A stretch of DNA of 49,469 nt, taken from Pelagibacteraceae bacterium AG-325-C10. Its GTDB lineage: Bacteria; Pseudomonadota; Alphaproteobacteria; Pelagibacterales; Pelagibacteraceae. Shown piece by piece: positions 16,743 to 25,508 of the stretch. The notes under the pieces are model-generated. The model did no database searches. It saw only the letters and a list, made by a program, of their open reading frames with translations, and was not told the origin of the DNA. The DNA lies in the NCBI GenBank assembly GCA_003282975.1, contig QBYD01000008.1, positions 1 to 49,469 on the forward strand, given 5' to 3'. Both the position numbers and the translations under genes were made by a program. Position 1 is the first letter of the stretch. Each line of letters starts with the position of its first letter.

Positions 16743-17849
16743 TTAATTTTTATATAAAGTTATTGTATCCTTTCCAAAATTAGAATGAATTTTCAACCTT
16801 TTTTTATAATTCTCTTTTAAAATTTTTAATCCACTGAATTCCTTAAATTCAAAAGATTTTGATAGATCTTTAGAACCTTTAAATAAAAAAAACTGATTAA
16901 AAGTTCTATTTCTTATAAAATTTTTAGTGAGTTCATCACCACCTTCAACTAAGACATTTCTACATCCCAAAGTATAAAGTTTTTTAAAAATTATCGTAGG
17001 ATTAAATTTTTTATTATTATTAATACTTGACTTTACCAATGTGATCTTACTTTTTTTAAACTCTAAAATTTTTGACTTATGAGCTTCATTGTAGAAAAAA
17101 ATAGTATTTTTTTTATTTGCTGTTTTGAATAAATAACTATTTGTATTTGTGTTTAATTTATTATCTAAAATAATTCTCTTTGGAGAGAATTTTTCTAGAC
17201 CTTTTAATCTACAATTTAATTTCGGGTTGTCTTTATTTAAGGTTTTATATGAAATTAATATAGAGTCATTTTTATATCTTAAAAAATGTGTAAATTTATC
17301 AGATTTTATATTGGTAATTTTTTTATTTTTTTTACTGTAAATTAAATTATTTTTTGAAATTGCAATTTTTCCACTGACAAATGGTAATTTTTTTTGCCTG
17401 TTAAAAAAATATGGAAAATAAAATTGTTTAACTTTTTCTTTTAATAATCCAGTTCGAACTTTGATTTTTTTTGATTTTAATATTTTATATGTTTTACCTT
17501 TAACTCTTTGATCAATATCAATAACTGGATAAATAACTTCTTTTAACTTTGATTTTATTATTAAGCTTGTACAAGGAGGTGTAACACCACGATGAGAACA
17601 CGGCTCTAATGTTACGTACATTGTTGCATCATTAAGATTTTCAATGCTATTTTTAATTGCATTAACCTCTGCATGTGGTCTGCCATTATACGATGTTTGT
17701 CCAACTGAAATTATTTTACCGTGTTTAACAATAATACAGCCAACAGACGGATTGGTTCCAGTTAGTCCTTCTCTAGATCTTGCTAAATCTAAAGCAAGAT
17801 CCATATAAAATTTATCTTTAATTGAAAATTTATAATTTTTTGTAGACAT
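16743..17849 (-). CDS. ribD: bifunctional pyrimidine deaminase/reductase RibD
   Basis: Two-domain enzyme that deaminates and then reduces the pyrimidine intermediate of riboflavin synthesis. With the ATG at 17849 the protein has 368 residues. The N-terminal deaminase holds [20 protein letters not shown] (H59, E61) and [12 protein letters not shown] (C84, C93), the zinc site. The C-terminal reductase (about 150-368) has [21 protein letters not shown] and [16 protein letters not shown]. An upstream in-frame ATG at 17927 would add 26 residues unlike the family and run deep into nrdR. The 17849 start leaves a 20-base overlap with nrdR. No strong Shine-Dalgarno, suggesting coupling. Confidence 0.93.
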   Translation of the reverse strand: MSTKNYKFSIKDKFYMDLALDLARSREGLTGTNPSVGCIIVKHGKIISVGQTSYNGRPHAEVNAIKNSIENLNDATMYVTLEPCSHRGVTPPCTSLIIKSKLKEVIYPVIDIDQRVKGKTYKILKSKKIKVRTGLLKEKVKQFYFPYFFNRQKKLPFVSGKIAISKNNLIYSKKNKKITNIKSDKFTHFLRYKNDSILISYKTLNKDNPKLNCRLKGLEKFSPKRIILDNKLNTNTNSYLFKTANKKNTIFFYNEAHKSKILEFKKSKITLVKSSINNNKKFNPTIIFKKLYTLGCRNVLVEGGDELTKNFIRNRTFNQFFLFKGSKDLSKSFEFKEFSGLKILKENYKKRLKIHSNFGKDTITLYKN

Positions 17850-18288
17850 CAAGTTTGTCCACGAATTGAACGAAATCTTTTTCTTCTCTAAAGTTTCTGT
17901 AAACTGATGCAAAACGAACATATGCAACTGGATCTAATTCTTTTAGTCCCTCCATTACCATAGTCCCTATTGTGTTTGTAGAAATTTCACTTTGCCCTAA
18001 TTCCTCTAATGTGCGTGAAATTTTACTAATAAATTTTTCAGCAGTTTCAGTGTCAATTGGTCGTTTCTTGAGCGCTATATAAACTGATTTAGATAATTTA
18101 TCCCTATCAAAAGATGACTTTCTTCCATTCTTTTTTACAACCATTATCTCTCTAAACTGAACTCTCTCAAATGTAGTAAAACGTGCTCCGCAAACGCACA
18201 ATCTTCTTCTTCTTATAGCTGTACCATCTTCTGTAGGACGTGAGTCAACAACTGATGTCTCACCTTTCTTACATATAGAGCAAATCAT
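17830..18288 (-). CDS. nrdR: transcriptional repressor NrdR
   Basis: Zinc-ribbon/ATP-cone repressor of ribonucleotide reductase genes. The 152 residues start with the zinc finger [18 protein letters not shown] and [17 protein letters not shown] (cysteines at 3, 6, 31 and 33). An ATP-cone follows: [20 protein letters not shown] (about 50-69, in outline), with the end [15 protein letters not shown]. It lies between glyA (3-base gap) and ribD, the conserved alphaproteobacterial order. Nothing in this window is an obvious target. Confidence 0.96.
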   Translation of the reverse strand: MICSICKKGETSVVDSRPTEDGTAIRRRRLCVCGARFTTFERVQFREIMVVKKNGRKSSFDRDKLSKSVYIALKKRPIDTETAEKFISKISRTLEELGQSEISTNTIGTMVMEGLKELDPVAYVRFASVYRNFREEKDFVQFVDKLDVYKKL

Positions 18289-18291
18289 TAA

Positions 18292-19599
18292 TTATAAATT
18301 TTTATAAATAGGAAACGAAGAAGTTAAAGATATAACTTCATTTCTCACTTCATCTTCAATTTTGCTGTTATCTGTTGGGTTTTCAGATAAACCTTTCAAT
18401 GTTTTAGTAATTAATTCTCCTACAGTTTTAAACTCATTTAAACCAAAACCTCTTGTTGTAGCTGCTTGTGTGCCAAGTCTAATACCAGAGGTTATCATAG
18501 GTTTTTCAGTATCAAATGGGATACCGTTTTTATTACAAGTAATATTAGCTCTTGATAAACTCTCAGCAGCTAAATTTCCTTTAACATTGTAGGGTCTTAA
18601 ATCAACAAGCATTAAGTGAGTATCAGTTCCGTCTGAATAAATTTTAAAGCCATTATTTTTTAATGTTTCAGCTAACATTTTAGCATTAGCAAGTACTGAT
18701 TGGATATAATCTTTAAATTCAGGTTGAAGAGCCTCTAAAAATCCAGCAGCCTTTGCTGCAATTATATGCATTAAAGGTCCACCTTGATATCCGGGAAACA
18801 CAGCAGTATTAAATTTTTTTGCTAAGTCCTCATGATTAGTCAAAATTATTCCACCTCTAGCACTTCTAAATACTTTGTGAGTTGTAGATGTTACAACATG
18901 AGCATGATCACAAGGATTTGGATAACCTTTTCCAGCAACCAAACCAGAAAAATGTGCCATATCAACCATTAAGTAAGCACCAACTTTATCTGCAATTTCT
19001 CTAAATCTTTTAAAATCAATTACTCTTGAATAAGCACTACCTCCAGCAATAATTAATTTTGGTTTATGTTCTAATGCAAGTTTTTCTACATTATCATAAT
19101 CTATAAGTTCCGACTCTTTATCTACATCATAGCCTATTGCATTAAACCACTTACCTGACATTGAAATTTTTAATCCATGAGTAATATGTCCACCTGAATT
19201 TAAACTCATTCCCATAAAAGTGTCACCAGGACTTAATAAAGCTAAAAATACAGCACCATTAGCTTGAGCGCCAGAATGAGGTTGAGCATTAGCAAATTTA
19301 CAATTAAATAATTTTTTTAATCTATCTATTGCTAAATCTTCTGCAACATCGACATGCTCACATCCATTATAATATCTTTTTCCTGGATAACCTTCGGCAT
19401 ACTTATTTGTAAGAACTGAACCTTGTGCTTCTAATACAGCTTGTGAAACTATGTTTTCTGAAGCTATTAACTCAATATGTTGTTGTTGTCGTAACAACTC
19501 ATCTTGAATAGCTTTATATAATTCTGGATCTTTTTTTGATAAGCCATCTTCAAAAAAACTTTTGTAATGATCATTTAAGTAATTTTTTTCACTAGACAT
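18292..19599 (-). CDS. glyA: serine hydroxymethyltransferase
   Basis: PLP enzyme interconverting serine and glycine with transfer of a one-carbon unit to tetrahydrofolate. The 435 residues show [42 protein letters not shown] and [13 protein letters not shown] with K242 as the PLP lysine. It is linked with rpiB upstream (2-base gap) and nrdR downstream. In this organism it should work with the sarcosine oxidase encoded at 31489-36580, which generates glycine and methylene-THF. No glycine riboswitch precedes it. Confidence 0.98.
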   Translation of the reverse strand: MSSEKNYLNDHYKSFFEDGLSKKDPELYKAIQDELLRQQQHIELIASENIVSQAVLEAQGSVLTNKYAEGYPGKRYYNGCEHVDVAEDLAIDRLKKLFNCKFANAQPHSGAQANGAVFLALLSPGDTFMGMSLNSGGHITHGLKISMSGKWFNAIGYDVDKESELIDYDNVEKLALEHKPKLIIAGGSAYSRVIDFKRFREIADKVGAYLMVDMAHFSGLVAGKGYPNPCDHAHVVTSTTHKVFRSARGGIILTNHEDLAKKFNTAVFPGYQGGPLMHIIAAKAAGFLEALQPEFKDYIQSVLANAKMLAETLKNNGFKIYSDGTDTHLMLVDLRPYNVKGNLAAESLSRANITCNKNGIPFDTEKPMITSGIRLGTQAATTRGFGLNEFKTVGELITKTLKGLSENPTDNSKIEDEVRNEVISLTSSFPIYKNL

Positions 19600-19601
19600 A
19601 T

Positions 19602-20027
19602 TTAAATTTTCCTTATTCTTTTAGAGTGTCTGCCACCTTCAAATTTAGTTTTTAAAAAAATACCAACAAAATTCAAGGCATTTTTTTTTGATATTAATCT
19701 AGACCCTAATGTAATGATATTTGCATCATTATGCAATCTTGATAATTTGGTTGATTTCAAATTAAAACATTGAGCTGCACGAATATTTTTGTGTTTATTT
19801 GCTGTAATGTTCATACCAGTTCCTGACCCACAAATTAAAATTCCAACATTATTTTTGTTAACTTTTACTTTTTTTGCGACATTATGTGCATATATAGGAT
19901 AATCTACACTTTTATCATTATCTGGTCCTAAATCTTGAAAAACTAATTTTTTTTTTGAGAGATATTCTTTGATTGCTTCTTTCAAATCAAATCCAGCATG
20001 ATCAGATGCAATAAATATTTTTCTCAA
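19602..20027 (-). CDS. rpiB: ribose-5-phosphate isomerase B
   Basis: Interconverts ribose 5-phosphate and ribulose 5-phosphate, the latter being the substrate of RibB downstream. The 141 residues have [44 protein letters not shown] (about 64-80, with the catalytic cysteine C67 region) and RAAQCFN, ending in the phosphate-binding GGRHSKRI. It lies between the hydroxylase-like gene (1-base gap) and glyA (2-base gap), the usual alphaproteobacterial rpiB-glyA pair. Confidence 0.95.
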   Translation of the reverse strand: MRKIFIASDHAGFDLKEAIKEYLSKKKLVFQDLGPDNDKSVDYPIYAHNVAKKVKVNKNNVGILICGSGTGMNITANKHKNIRAAQCFNLKSTKLSRLHNDANIITLGSRLISKKNALNFVGIFLKTKFEGGRHSKRIRKI

Positions 20028-20028
20028 A

Positions 20029-20667
20029 TTAATTAAATTTATAGTCTAATACGCAGGCTACTAAGTGAATTCTATTCTCTTCACCACCATTAAACGCATT
20101 ATGATATTTAGTGTTATTAGTTATCCAAACTGATCCATCCGCAGGCATATGCTTTGCAACATTATCTATAACCATTATACATCCAGGGTTTGTAATTATT
20201 GGAATATGCAGTCTTGGTTCAGGATCTCTATGCCAACTTAATGTTGATCTTGGCTCCTTAAGCAGAATTCTCATTCTACCTAATTTATATTTTGATGATA
20301 AAACATCATATACTTGTTTAAAGTAAGTATTTTCATAATCTTTTACAAATTCAGAGTATGCTGACTCATCAATCATTTCGTCTCTTGTAACTTCTTTTCC
20401 TGATTTGTCAGGTTTAGTCCAAAAAATTCCTCGTGCTTTATTGCCCTTAATAGAATCTGGGTCTCCAGGAATTTGCGTTAAAGATATAGCGCCAAAGTGT
20501 GTTACACCAGCATCTTCAAATTTTTTTATTTTTACAATTTGATGGTAGGCTTCTTGTAATTTATTTATATCAAAATTTACTTCTTGTTTTTGAAAATCAC
20601 TAAAGTTTAATATCCTCTCATCTTTTTTAAGATTTAAATCAATTACTTTAGAATTTTCAATACTCAT
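20029..20667 (-). CDS. aspartyl/asparaginyl beta-hydroxylase-like 2-oxoglutarate/Fe(II) dioxygenase
   Basis: A 212-residue cytoplasmic protein with a double-stranded beta-helix iron site. The motif TLSWHRDPEPRLHIPI gives H146 and D148, and KYHNAFNGG gives H189, a complete H-x-D...H triad. ENRIHLV supplies R199 for 2-oxoglutarate. Order and spacing match the aspartyl/asparaginyl beta-hydroxylase family, including PGCIMVIDN and GSVWITNN. The substrate (protein side chain, peptide or free amino acid) is unknown. No signal peptide or membrane anchor, unlike the eukaryotic enzyme. It is the first gene of the rpiB-glyA-rib run and may be co-transcribed. It is divergent from hemB across 73 bases. 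Confidence 0.78.
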   Translation of the reverse strand: MSIENSKVIDLNLKKDERILNFSDFQKQEVNFDINKLQEAYHQIVKIKKFEDAGVTHFGAISLTQIPGDPDSIKGNKARGIFWTKPDKSGKEVTRDEMIDESAYSEFVKDYENTYFKQVYDVLSSKYKLGRMRILLKEPRSTLSWHRDPEPRLHIPIITNPGCIMVIDNVAKHMPADGSVWITNNTKYHNAFNGGEENRIHLVACVLDYKFN

Positions 20668-20740
20668 CGTGATTGCTTTGTACCCTTTTTATTGTATATG
20701 TGTATATTACATTTGTCGCAATTTGGAAGAAAATTAAAAC

Positions 20741-21730
20741 ATGATTACTGGAAAATATCCTAGCTTAAGACTAAGAAGAACTAGAAAACAGTCATGGTCT
20801 AGAAGACTAATTCAAGAAAATACACTTACTGCAAATGACTTTATATTGCCTGTATTTTTAATTGATGGATCTAATAAAAAAGAATCAATAACTACAATGC
20901 CTGGCGTATATAGATATACAATCAATAGATTGTCTCAAATCATTGATAGAGCATTAAAAATAGGTATTCCAATGGTTGCTCTTTTCCCAAAAACTAAGAA
21001 TAGTTTAAAAAATGAAATTGGATCAGAGTCATTAAATGAAAATAATTTAGTTTGCAAAGCTATCCTGGAAATTAAAAAAAAATATAAAAATCAAATTGGG
21101 ATAATGTGTGATGTAGCTCTTGATCCATACACATCACATGGTCATGATGGATTAATTAAATCAAATCAAATTATAAACGATGAAACAATAGAAGTTTTGG
21201 TCAATCAATCTTTGTTACAAGCAGAGATGGGATGTGATGTATTGGCCCCCTCCGATATGATGGATGGAAGAATTGGAAAAATCAGAAAAGCCTTAGATAA
21301 ATCAAATTATCAAGATGTTCAAATTTTGTCTTATGCAGCAAAATATGCTTCAAGTTTTTATGGACCATTTAGAGATGCAGTAGGTTCAAAAGGATCATTA
21401 AAAGGTGATAAAAAAACTTATCAGATGGATTTTAAAAATAGTGATGAAGCTTTAAGGGAGGTAGCACTTGATATTAAGGAAGGCGCAGACATGGTCATGG
21501 TTAAACCAGGCATGCCATATTTAGATATCATTAAATCAGTAAAAGAAAAATTTAAAATACCAGTATTTGCGTATCAGGTTTCAGGAGAATATAGTTTAAT
21601 TGCTAATGCGATACAGAAAAAATTAGTTAATGAAGACATTATATATGAAAGTTTGGTTGGATTTAAAAGAGCTGGTGCAAATGCTATAGTTAGTTATTAC
21701 GCAGATAGAATTGATAAAATAATAAAGTAA
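20741..21730 (+). CDS. hemB: delta-aminolevulinic acid dehydratase (porphobilinogen synthase)
   Basis: Condenses two aminolevulinate molecules to porphobilinogen, first common step of tetrapyrrole synthesis. The 329 residues carry Schiff-base lysines K201 (SYAAKYASSFYGPFRD) and K255 (MVMVKPGMPYLD). The metal loop reads DVALDPYTSHGHDG (124-137): aspartate and alanine replace the zinc-binding cysteines of the Zn-type enzyme, so it is the Mg-dependent alphaproteobacterial form. Its stop is immediately adjacent to that of convergent recO, leaving no space for a terminator between them. Confidence 0.97.
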   Translation: MITGKYPSLRLRRTRKQSWSRRLIQENTLTANDFILPVFLIDGSNKKESITTMPGVYRYTINRLSQIIDRALKIGIPMVALFPKTKNSLKNEIGSESLNENNLVCKAILEIKKKYKNQIGIMCDVALDPYTSHGHDGLIKSNQIINDETIEVLVNQSLLQAEMGCDVLAPSDMMDGRIGKIRKALDKSNYQDVQILSYAAKYASSFYGPFRDAVGSKGSLKGDKKTYQMDFKNSDEALREVALDIKEGADMVMVKPGMPYLDIIKSVKEKFKIPVFAYQVSGEYSLIANAIQKKLVNEDIIYESLVGFKRAGANAIVSYYADRIDKIIK

Positions 21731-22411
21731 CTATTTGAAAGAATTTAAAAATAATAATCTGCTATTTGGATAATTTAAATTATTTGGTTTTAAAATGGTT
21801 TTATCAAGATAATCTCCAACTAATTTCAAACCGCTTAATAAAATTTTAATATCACTAACTTCAATATCTTTTTCAATTAAAAAATTTGGAACATATTTTT
21901 TTTCAGTTGAAGAACTTGCATAATACACTGTTTCATTTTTAACTATATCTTTTTCTACAAGTTTTTCTAATTCAAGATCGTATCCTAATAGTTTAAGTAA
22001 TTCTAATTCCCAAAATACATATTTTTTTAGCCAGTCATTATCTTTTAAAATCATAAAAAAATTCTCAATTATTTTATAAATCTTTAAGTTAGCTTGAGAC
22101 TCTGCTGTTAAAATTTTAATTAAATTAACTGCTGAAGTAATGCATGAAAGCTTTTGTTTGTGATCAAAGTATAGTGGACTATAAGCTTGTAAAATTTCAA
22201 CTTTGAAATATCCAATCTTATTTTCATTTTTAGAATTAAAATTTACATGTAACTTATTACCTATTTGTAAATAATTTTTGATCTTTTTAGAGGTTCCACC
22301 AAATATTATGCCAACTATCTTACCGTGATCTTTAGTATAAATTTCAACGATTAAGGAATTTTCACTATATCTATTCTTATTTATTAAAAAACCTTCATCG
22401 ATCCAATTCAT
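21731..22411 (-). CDS. recO: DNA repair protein RecO
   Basis: RecF-pathway mediator that loads RecA and anneals single strands. The 226 residues begin with the OB-fold segment MNWIDEGFLINKNRYSENSL, then HGKIVGIIFGG. The helical C-terminal half has FWELELLKLLGYDLEL, where relatives often begin their zinc motif. No cysteine pairs are visible, so this RecO lacks the zinc finger. It follows rnc by only 7 bases; in most alphaproteobacteria the GTPase gene era lies between them. Last gene of the dapA-to-recO run. Confidence 0.88.
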   Translation of the reverse strand: MNWIDEGFLINKNRYSENSLIVEIYTKDHGKIVGIIFGGTSKKIKNYLQIGNKLHVNFNSKNENKIGYFKVEILQAYSPLYFDHKQKLSCITSAVNLIKILTAESQANLKIYKIIENFFMILKDNDWLKKYVFWELELLKLLGYDLELEKLVEKDIVKNETVYYASSSTEKKYVPNFLIEKDIEVSDIKILLSGLKLVGDYLDKTILKPNNLNYPNSRLLFLNSFK

Positions 22412-22418
22412 TTTTCAA

Positions 22419-23081
22419 TCACTTAACATTTTTCAGACACACAATTGCAGCATTTTGTTCAGCATCTTTTTTTGATTTACCAAGGGCAATAAAATATTTA
22501 GTATTAGGGAGTTTAACGCCAACTTTAAACAATGGCTTATGTCGTGGACCTGTATTTGAAATAAGTTTATAAATTGGAAGTTTCTTGAAACTTTTTAACG
22601 CTAATTCTTGTAATTTAGTCTTTGCATCAATTTGTGTAACTACACTTTTCTTAATATGATTTTTCCATAAATCTAATATTATTTTTTCAGTAATGTTTAA
22701 TCCTTTATCAAGATATAATGCTCCAATTAAAGCCTCACAACAATCAGAAATGATTTTATCTTCAATTTTAATTTTTTTATTATTAGGATTAAAAGTTAAT
22801 ATGTATTTTTCTAGATTTATATTTTTAGCTATTTCTAAGCAAGTTCTCTTATTTACTAGAGAGGCAAATTTTTTATCTAATATGCCTTCTTTTTCATCAG
22901 GATAAATTTCTAAAAGTTTTTTTGCTATAACTAATCCAAGAACACGATCTCCCAAGAACTCAATTTTTTCATTATTTTTAAGCGAATTGTGACTTTTATG
23001 AGTAAGTGATTGAATTAATAAATTTGTATTTTTAAACTTGATATTAATTTTTTTTTCTAAACTTTGATAATTTTTTTTCAT
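22419..23081 (-). CDS. rnc: ribonuclease III
   Basis: Double-strand-specific endonuclease processing rRNA precursors and structured mRNA. The 220 residues have the catalytic signature NEKIEFLGDRVLGLVIAKKL (about 38-57) with the metal-binding Glu and Asp, and a second acidic site DCCEALIGALYLDKG (about 114-128). A dsRNA-binding domain follows (about 150-220): DAKTKLQELALK, then GKSKKDAEQNAA. The ATG shares a base with the lepB stop. Domains and length are normal. Confidence 0.96.
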   Translation of the reverse strand: MKKNYQSLEKKINIKFKNTNLLIQSLTHKSHNSLKNNEKIEFLGDRVLGLVIAKKLLEIYPDEKEGILDKKFASLVNKRTCLEIAKNINLEKYILTFNPNNKKIKIEDKIISDCCEALIGALYLDKGLNITEKIILDLWKNHIKKSVVTQIDAKTKLQELALKSFKKLPIYKLISNTGPRHKPLFKVGVKLPNTKYFIALGKSKKDAEQNAAIVCLKNVK

Positions 23082-23818
23082 TAATTAATCTTATTAAAAG
23101 TTCTATTAAATCTAATGGATTTATGCCATTTCCAGAATGCAAACATGCTCCCAATTTTTTTATCAGAAGAAAAAAAAATAAATTGCGCTTTACCAACTAA
23201 ATTATTTTTATGAACATATCCAACGCTTGTTAAATATCTACTATCTTTTGAGCAATCTCTATTGTCTCCTAGAAAAAAATAATGGTCTTCTGGTACAGTA
23301 AATACATCAGAGTTTTGATATGTGTAATCTTTTAAATAAACCGTGTGAAACTTTTTACCGTTTGGTAATTTTTCCTCAAATTTGTAAACATCAATAGTCC
23401 TGCTACCACAATAAATTTTAGTCTTATTTACAATTTTTGATTTTAAAATTTCACTATTATTTAAGTATAAATTTGCATCTATAAATTGAACTTTATCACC
23501 AGGAAGTCCAATTAGTCTTTTAATATAATCAGTTCTATTATCAGCAGGTGTTTTAAAGACAATTACATCTCCTCTTTGAGGTGAGCTAAAAATTATTCTA
23601 TTTTTAAATAATGGTGGGCTAAATGGAAATGAATGTTTGCTATAACCATAGGAATATTTGGTTACAAAGAGTCTGTCCCCTACAAGCAATGTTGGTTCCA
23701 TTGAAGATGAAGGAATATAGAAAGGTTGAACTAACAAAGATCTGATTATAACTGCTATTATTAAAGCATAAAAAAGAGTCTTAATATTTTCTGAAAAAAA
23801 ATTTTTATCAAATTTCAT
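23081..23818 (-). CDS. lepB: signal peptidase I
   Basis: Inner-membrane serine protease that removes signal peptides from exported proteins. The 245 residues start with one membrane helix (about 14-32), then QPFYIPSSSMEPTL with catalytic S39, and DYIKRLIGLPGD with catalytic K100. The later box FLGDNRDCSKDSR (conserved GDNRxxSxDSR) is present. Only one N-terminal helix is evident, unlike the two of E. coli. It overlaps acpS by 4 bases. Order acpS-lepB-rnc is standard for alphaproteobacteria. Confidence 0.96.
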   Translation of the reverse strand: MKFDKNFFSENIKTLFYALIIAVIIRSLLVQPFYIPSSSMEPTLLVGDRLFVTKYSYGYSKHSFPFSPPLFKNRIIFSSPQRGDVIVFKTPADNRTDYIKRLIGLPGDKVQFIDANLYLNNSEILKSKIVNKTKIYCGSRTIDVYKFEEKLPNGKKFHTVYLKDYTYQNSDVFTVPEDHYFFLGDNRDCSKDSRYLTSVGYVHKNNLVGKAQFIFFSSDKKIGSMFAFWKWHKSIRFNRTFNKIN

Positions 23819-24201
23819 ATTGATTGAATTATAGTAAATGCAGTTGAATAATCTTTTTCGTCTGAAATTGATAGAAAACAGTTATATTTCTTAATATTAA
23901 AATTTTTATGAATGACCTTTGAAATTTTTTTTGATTTCAAATAGTAAGGTTTTCCCTTTTTATCATTAACAATTTCAATATCTTTAAAGTTGAGATTGCC
24001 TCTAAAACCTGTGCCTAAAGCTTTTGCAAAGGCCTCTTTAGCTGCAAATCTTTTAGAAAAAAAACCAACTTTATTTTTGGATAAAGATGATTGAGCTAAT
24101 TCTTTAGTACTATAAATCCTTTTTTTAAAATTTAAATTTTTTAATGATTTTTTAATTCTTTTATTTTCGATAATATCAACACCGATTCCTACAATTCTCA
24201 T
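23815..24201 (-). CDS. acpS: holo-[acyl-carrier-protein] synthase
   Basis: Transfers 4'-phosphopantetheine from CoA to acyl carrier protein. The 128 residues include GIGVDIIENKRI (about 5-16) with the metal aspartate and FAAKEAFAKALGTGFRG (about 52-68) with the Glu/Lys signature, then SISDEKDYSTAF. Length typical. It follows pdxJ by 3 bases and overlaps lepB by 4 bases. The pdxJ-acpS pair is conserved across proteobacteria. Confidence 0.95.
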   Translation of the reverse strand: MRIVGIGVDIIENKRIKKSLKNLNFKKRIYSTKELAQSSLSKNKVGFFSKRFAAKEAFAKALGTGFRGNLNFKDIEIVNDKKGKPYYLKSKKISKVIHKNFNIKKYNCFLSISDEKDYSTAFTIIQSI

Positions 24202-24204
24202 AAA

Positions 24205-24924
24205 TTAATTTTTTAATATTTTTTTAAATTTTTTAATAACTTTAGATAGACCATAAAAAATGGACTCGCCAATAATGAAATGACCTATATTGAATTCTTG
24301 AATTTCGTTAATCTTATTAAGTATTTTTGTCGTTTTGTAATCAAGTCCATGACCAGCATGAACTTCTATATTTAGTTTATTTGCTAAGATTGAACTTTTT
24401 TTTATTCTACTAAATTCGGCATTATATTTCTTTTTTAATTTAACTAAGTTCGAAATTCTTCCAGTATGTATCTCTACACAGTCAGCATTTAATTCTTTTG
24501 AAAGTTTAATATCTTTGATTGTTGGATTTATAAATAAACTTGTACGAATTTTAACTTTTTTGAATTTTTCAATTATTATTTTTAATTTTTTTTTATTCTT
24601 GGTTAAATTTAATCCTCCTTCTGTAGTTATTTCTTTTCTATTTTCAGGAACAATACAGATATAGTTAGGTTTTATTCTAAGAGCATTTTTAACAATTTTA
24701 TTATCCATTGATATTTCAAGATTAACAAAAATATTTTTAAGTTTACAAATTTTTTTTGCATCAACATCATTAATATGTCTTCTGTCTTCTCTTAAATGAA
24801 TAGTAACTGAGTCAGCACCCATTTTAACAACTTGAGATGCTGCAAAAAATGGATCAGGGTGTTGTTCACCTCTTGCATTTCTTACTGTAGCTATATGATC
24901 TATGTTTACACCTAATCTTTTCAC
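24205..24924 (-). CDS. pdxJ: pyridoxine 5'-phosphate synthase
   Basis: Closes the pyridoxal ring from 1-deoxyxylulose 5-phosphate and 3-amino-2-oxopropyl phosphate, last ring-forming step of DXP-dependent vitamin B6 synthesis. The 239 residues form a TIM barrel: LGVNIDHIATVRNARGEQHPDP (about 3-24, outline), GADSVTIHLREDRRHI, EIHTGRI and VHAGHGLDYKT. The phosphate end FNIGHFIIGESIF is intact. It overlaps pyrE by 4 bases. It supplies PLP for the PLP enzymes encoded here (metY, glyA). Confidence 0.96.
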   Translation of the reverse strand: MKRLGVNIDHIATVRNARGEQHPDPFFAASQVVKMGADSVTIHLREDRRHINDVDAKKICKLKNIFVNLEISMDNKIVKNALRIKPNYICIVPENRKEITTEGGLNLTKNKKKLKIIIEKFKKVKIRTSLFINPTIKDIKLSKELNADCVEIHTGRISNLVKLKKKYNAEFSRIKKSSILANKLNIEVHAGHGLDYKTTKILNKINEIQEFNIGHFIIGESIFYGLSKVIKKFKKILKN

Positions 24925-25508
24925 TTAATAAATCTACTCCCAGGTGTTGAAATAGGAATTGATTTAAGATTATTTGGTAATTGTTTTTTGCTAAAAGTTG
25001 GAACATCAATCTTCAAATGAGATATAATTTCAGTTTTTATTTTTAATGATTTTTTTGTTGATCTATCAATTATAGAAGCAAAACCAATAAGTTTAGCGTT
25101 AGCTTTTTTAATTAATTTAACACACTCTAAACTCGACTTACCTGTGGTTATTACATCTTCAATAATTAAAACTCTTGAACCTTTTCTTATATTAAAACCT
25201 CTTCTTAGAATAAACTTCCCATTTACTCTTTCACAAAAAATTGTTTCTTTTTTTAAAAGTTTTCCTATTTCATAACCAATTATAACTCCACCCATGGCTG
25301 GAGCTAATATTAGATCAATTTTTCTATATTTTTTTTTTATTTTATTGGCTAATGATTTACATATTTTTTGTGCTAAATTTGGGTGACTTAAAAGTTTTGC
25401 ACATTGAATATATTTCGAAGAATGTAGACCTGAAGATAATACAAAATGGCCCTCTAATAAAGCATCAGTCTTTTTTAAAATATTTAAGGATTTTTTGAGT
25501 GAAAGCAT
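24921..25508 (-). CDS. pyrE: orotate phosphoribosyltransferase
   Basis: Adds ribose 5-phosphate from PRPP to orotate in pyrimidine synthesis. The 195 residues have the substrate loop GHFVLSSGLHSSKYIQCAKL (about 20-39) and the PRPP signature VLIIEDVITTGKSS (about 113-126). The ATG lies 44 bases inside the end of rsh. The reading frame from that ATG matches the family right from LLEGHF, so the overlap looks genuine rather than a start error. Pathway partners pyrB and pyrC' are at 45309-47537. Confidence 0.94.
   Translation of the reverse strand: MLSLKKSLNILKKTDALLEGHFVLSSGLHSSKYIQCAKLLSHPNLAQKICKSLANKIKKKYRKIDLILAPAMGGVIIGYEIGKLLKKETIFCERVNGKFILRRGFNIRKGSRVLIIEDVITTGKSSLECVKLIKKANAKLIGFASIIDRSTKKSLKIKTEIISHLKIDVPTFSKKQLPNNLKSIPISTPGSRFIK

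Noticed and set aside
17850-17927. Longer RibD starting at 17927
   Set aside because: It adds 26 residues unlike the family and overlaps nrdR by 98 bases; ATG 17849 fits better.
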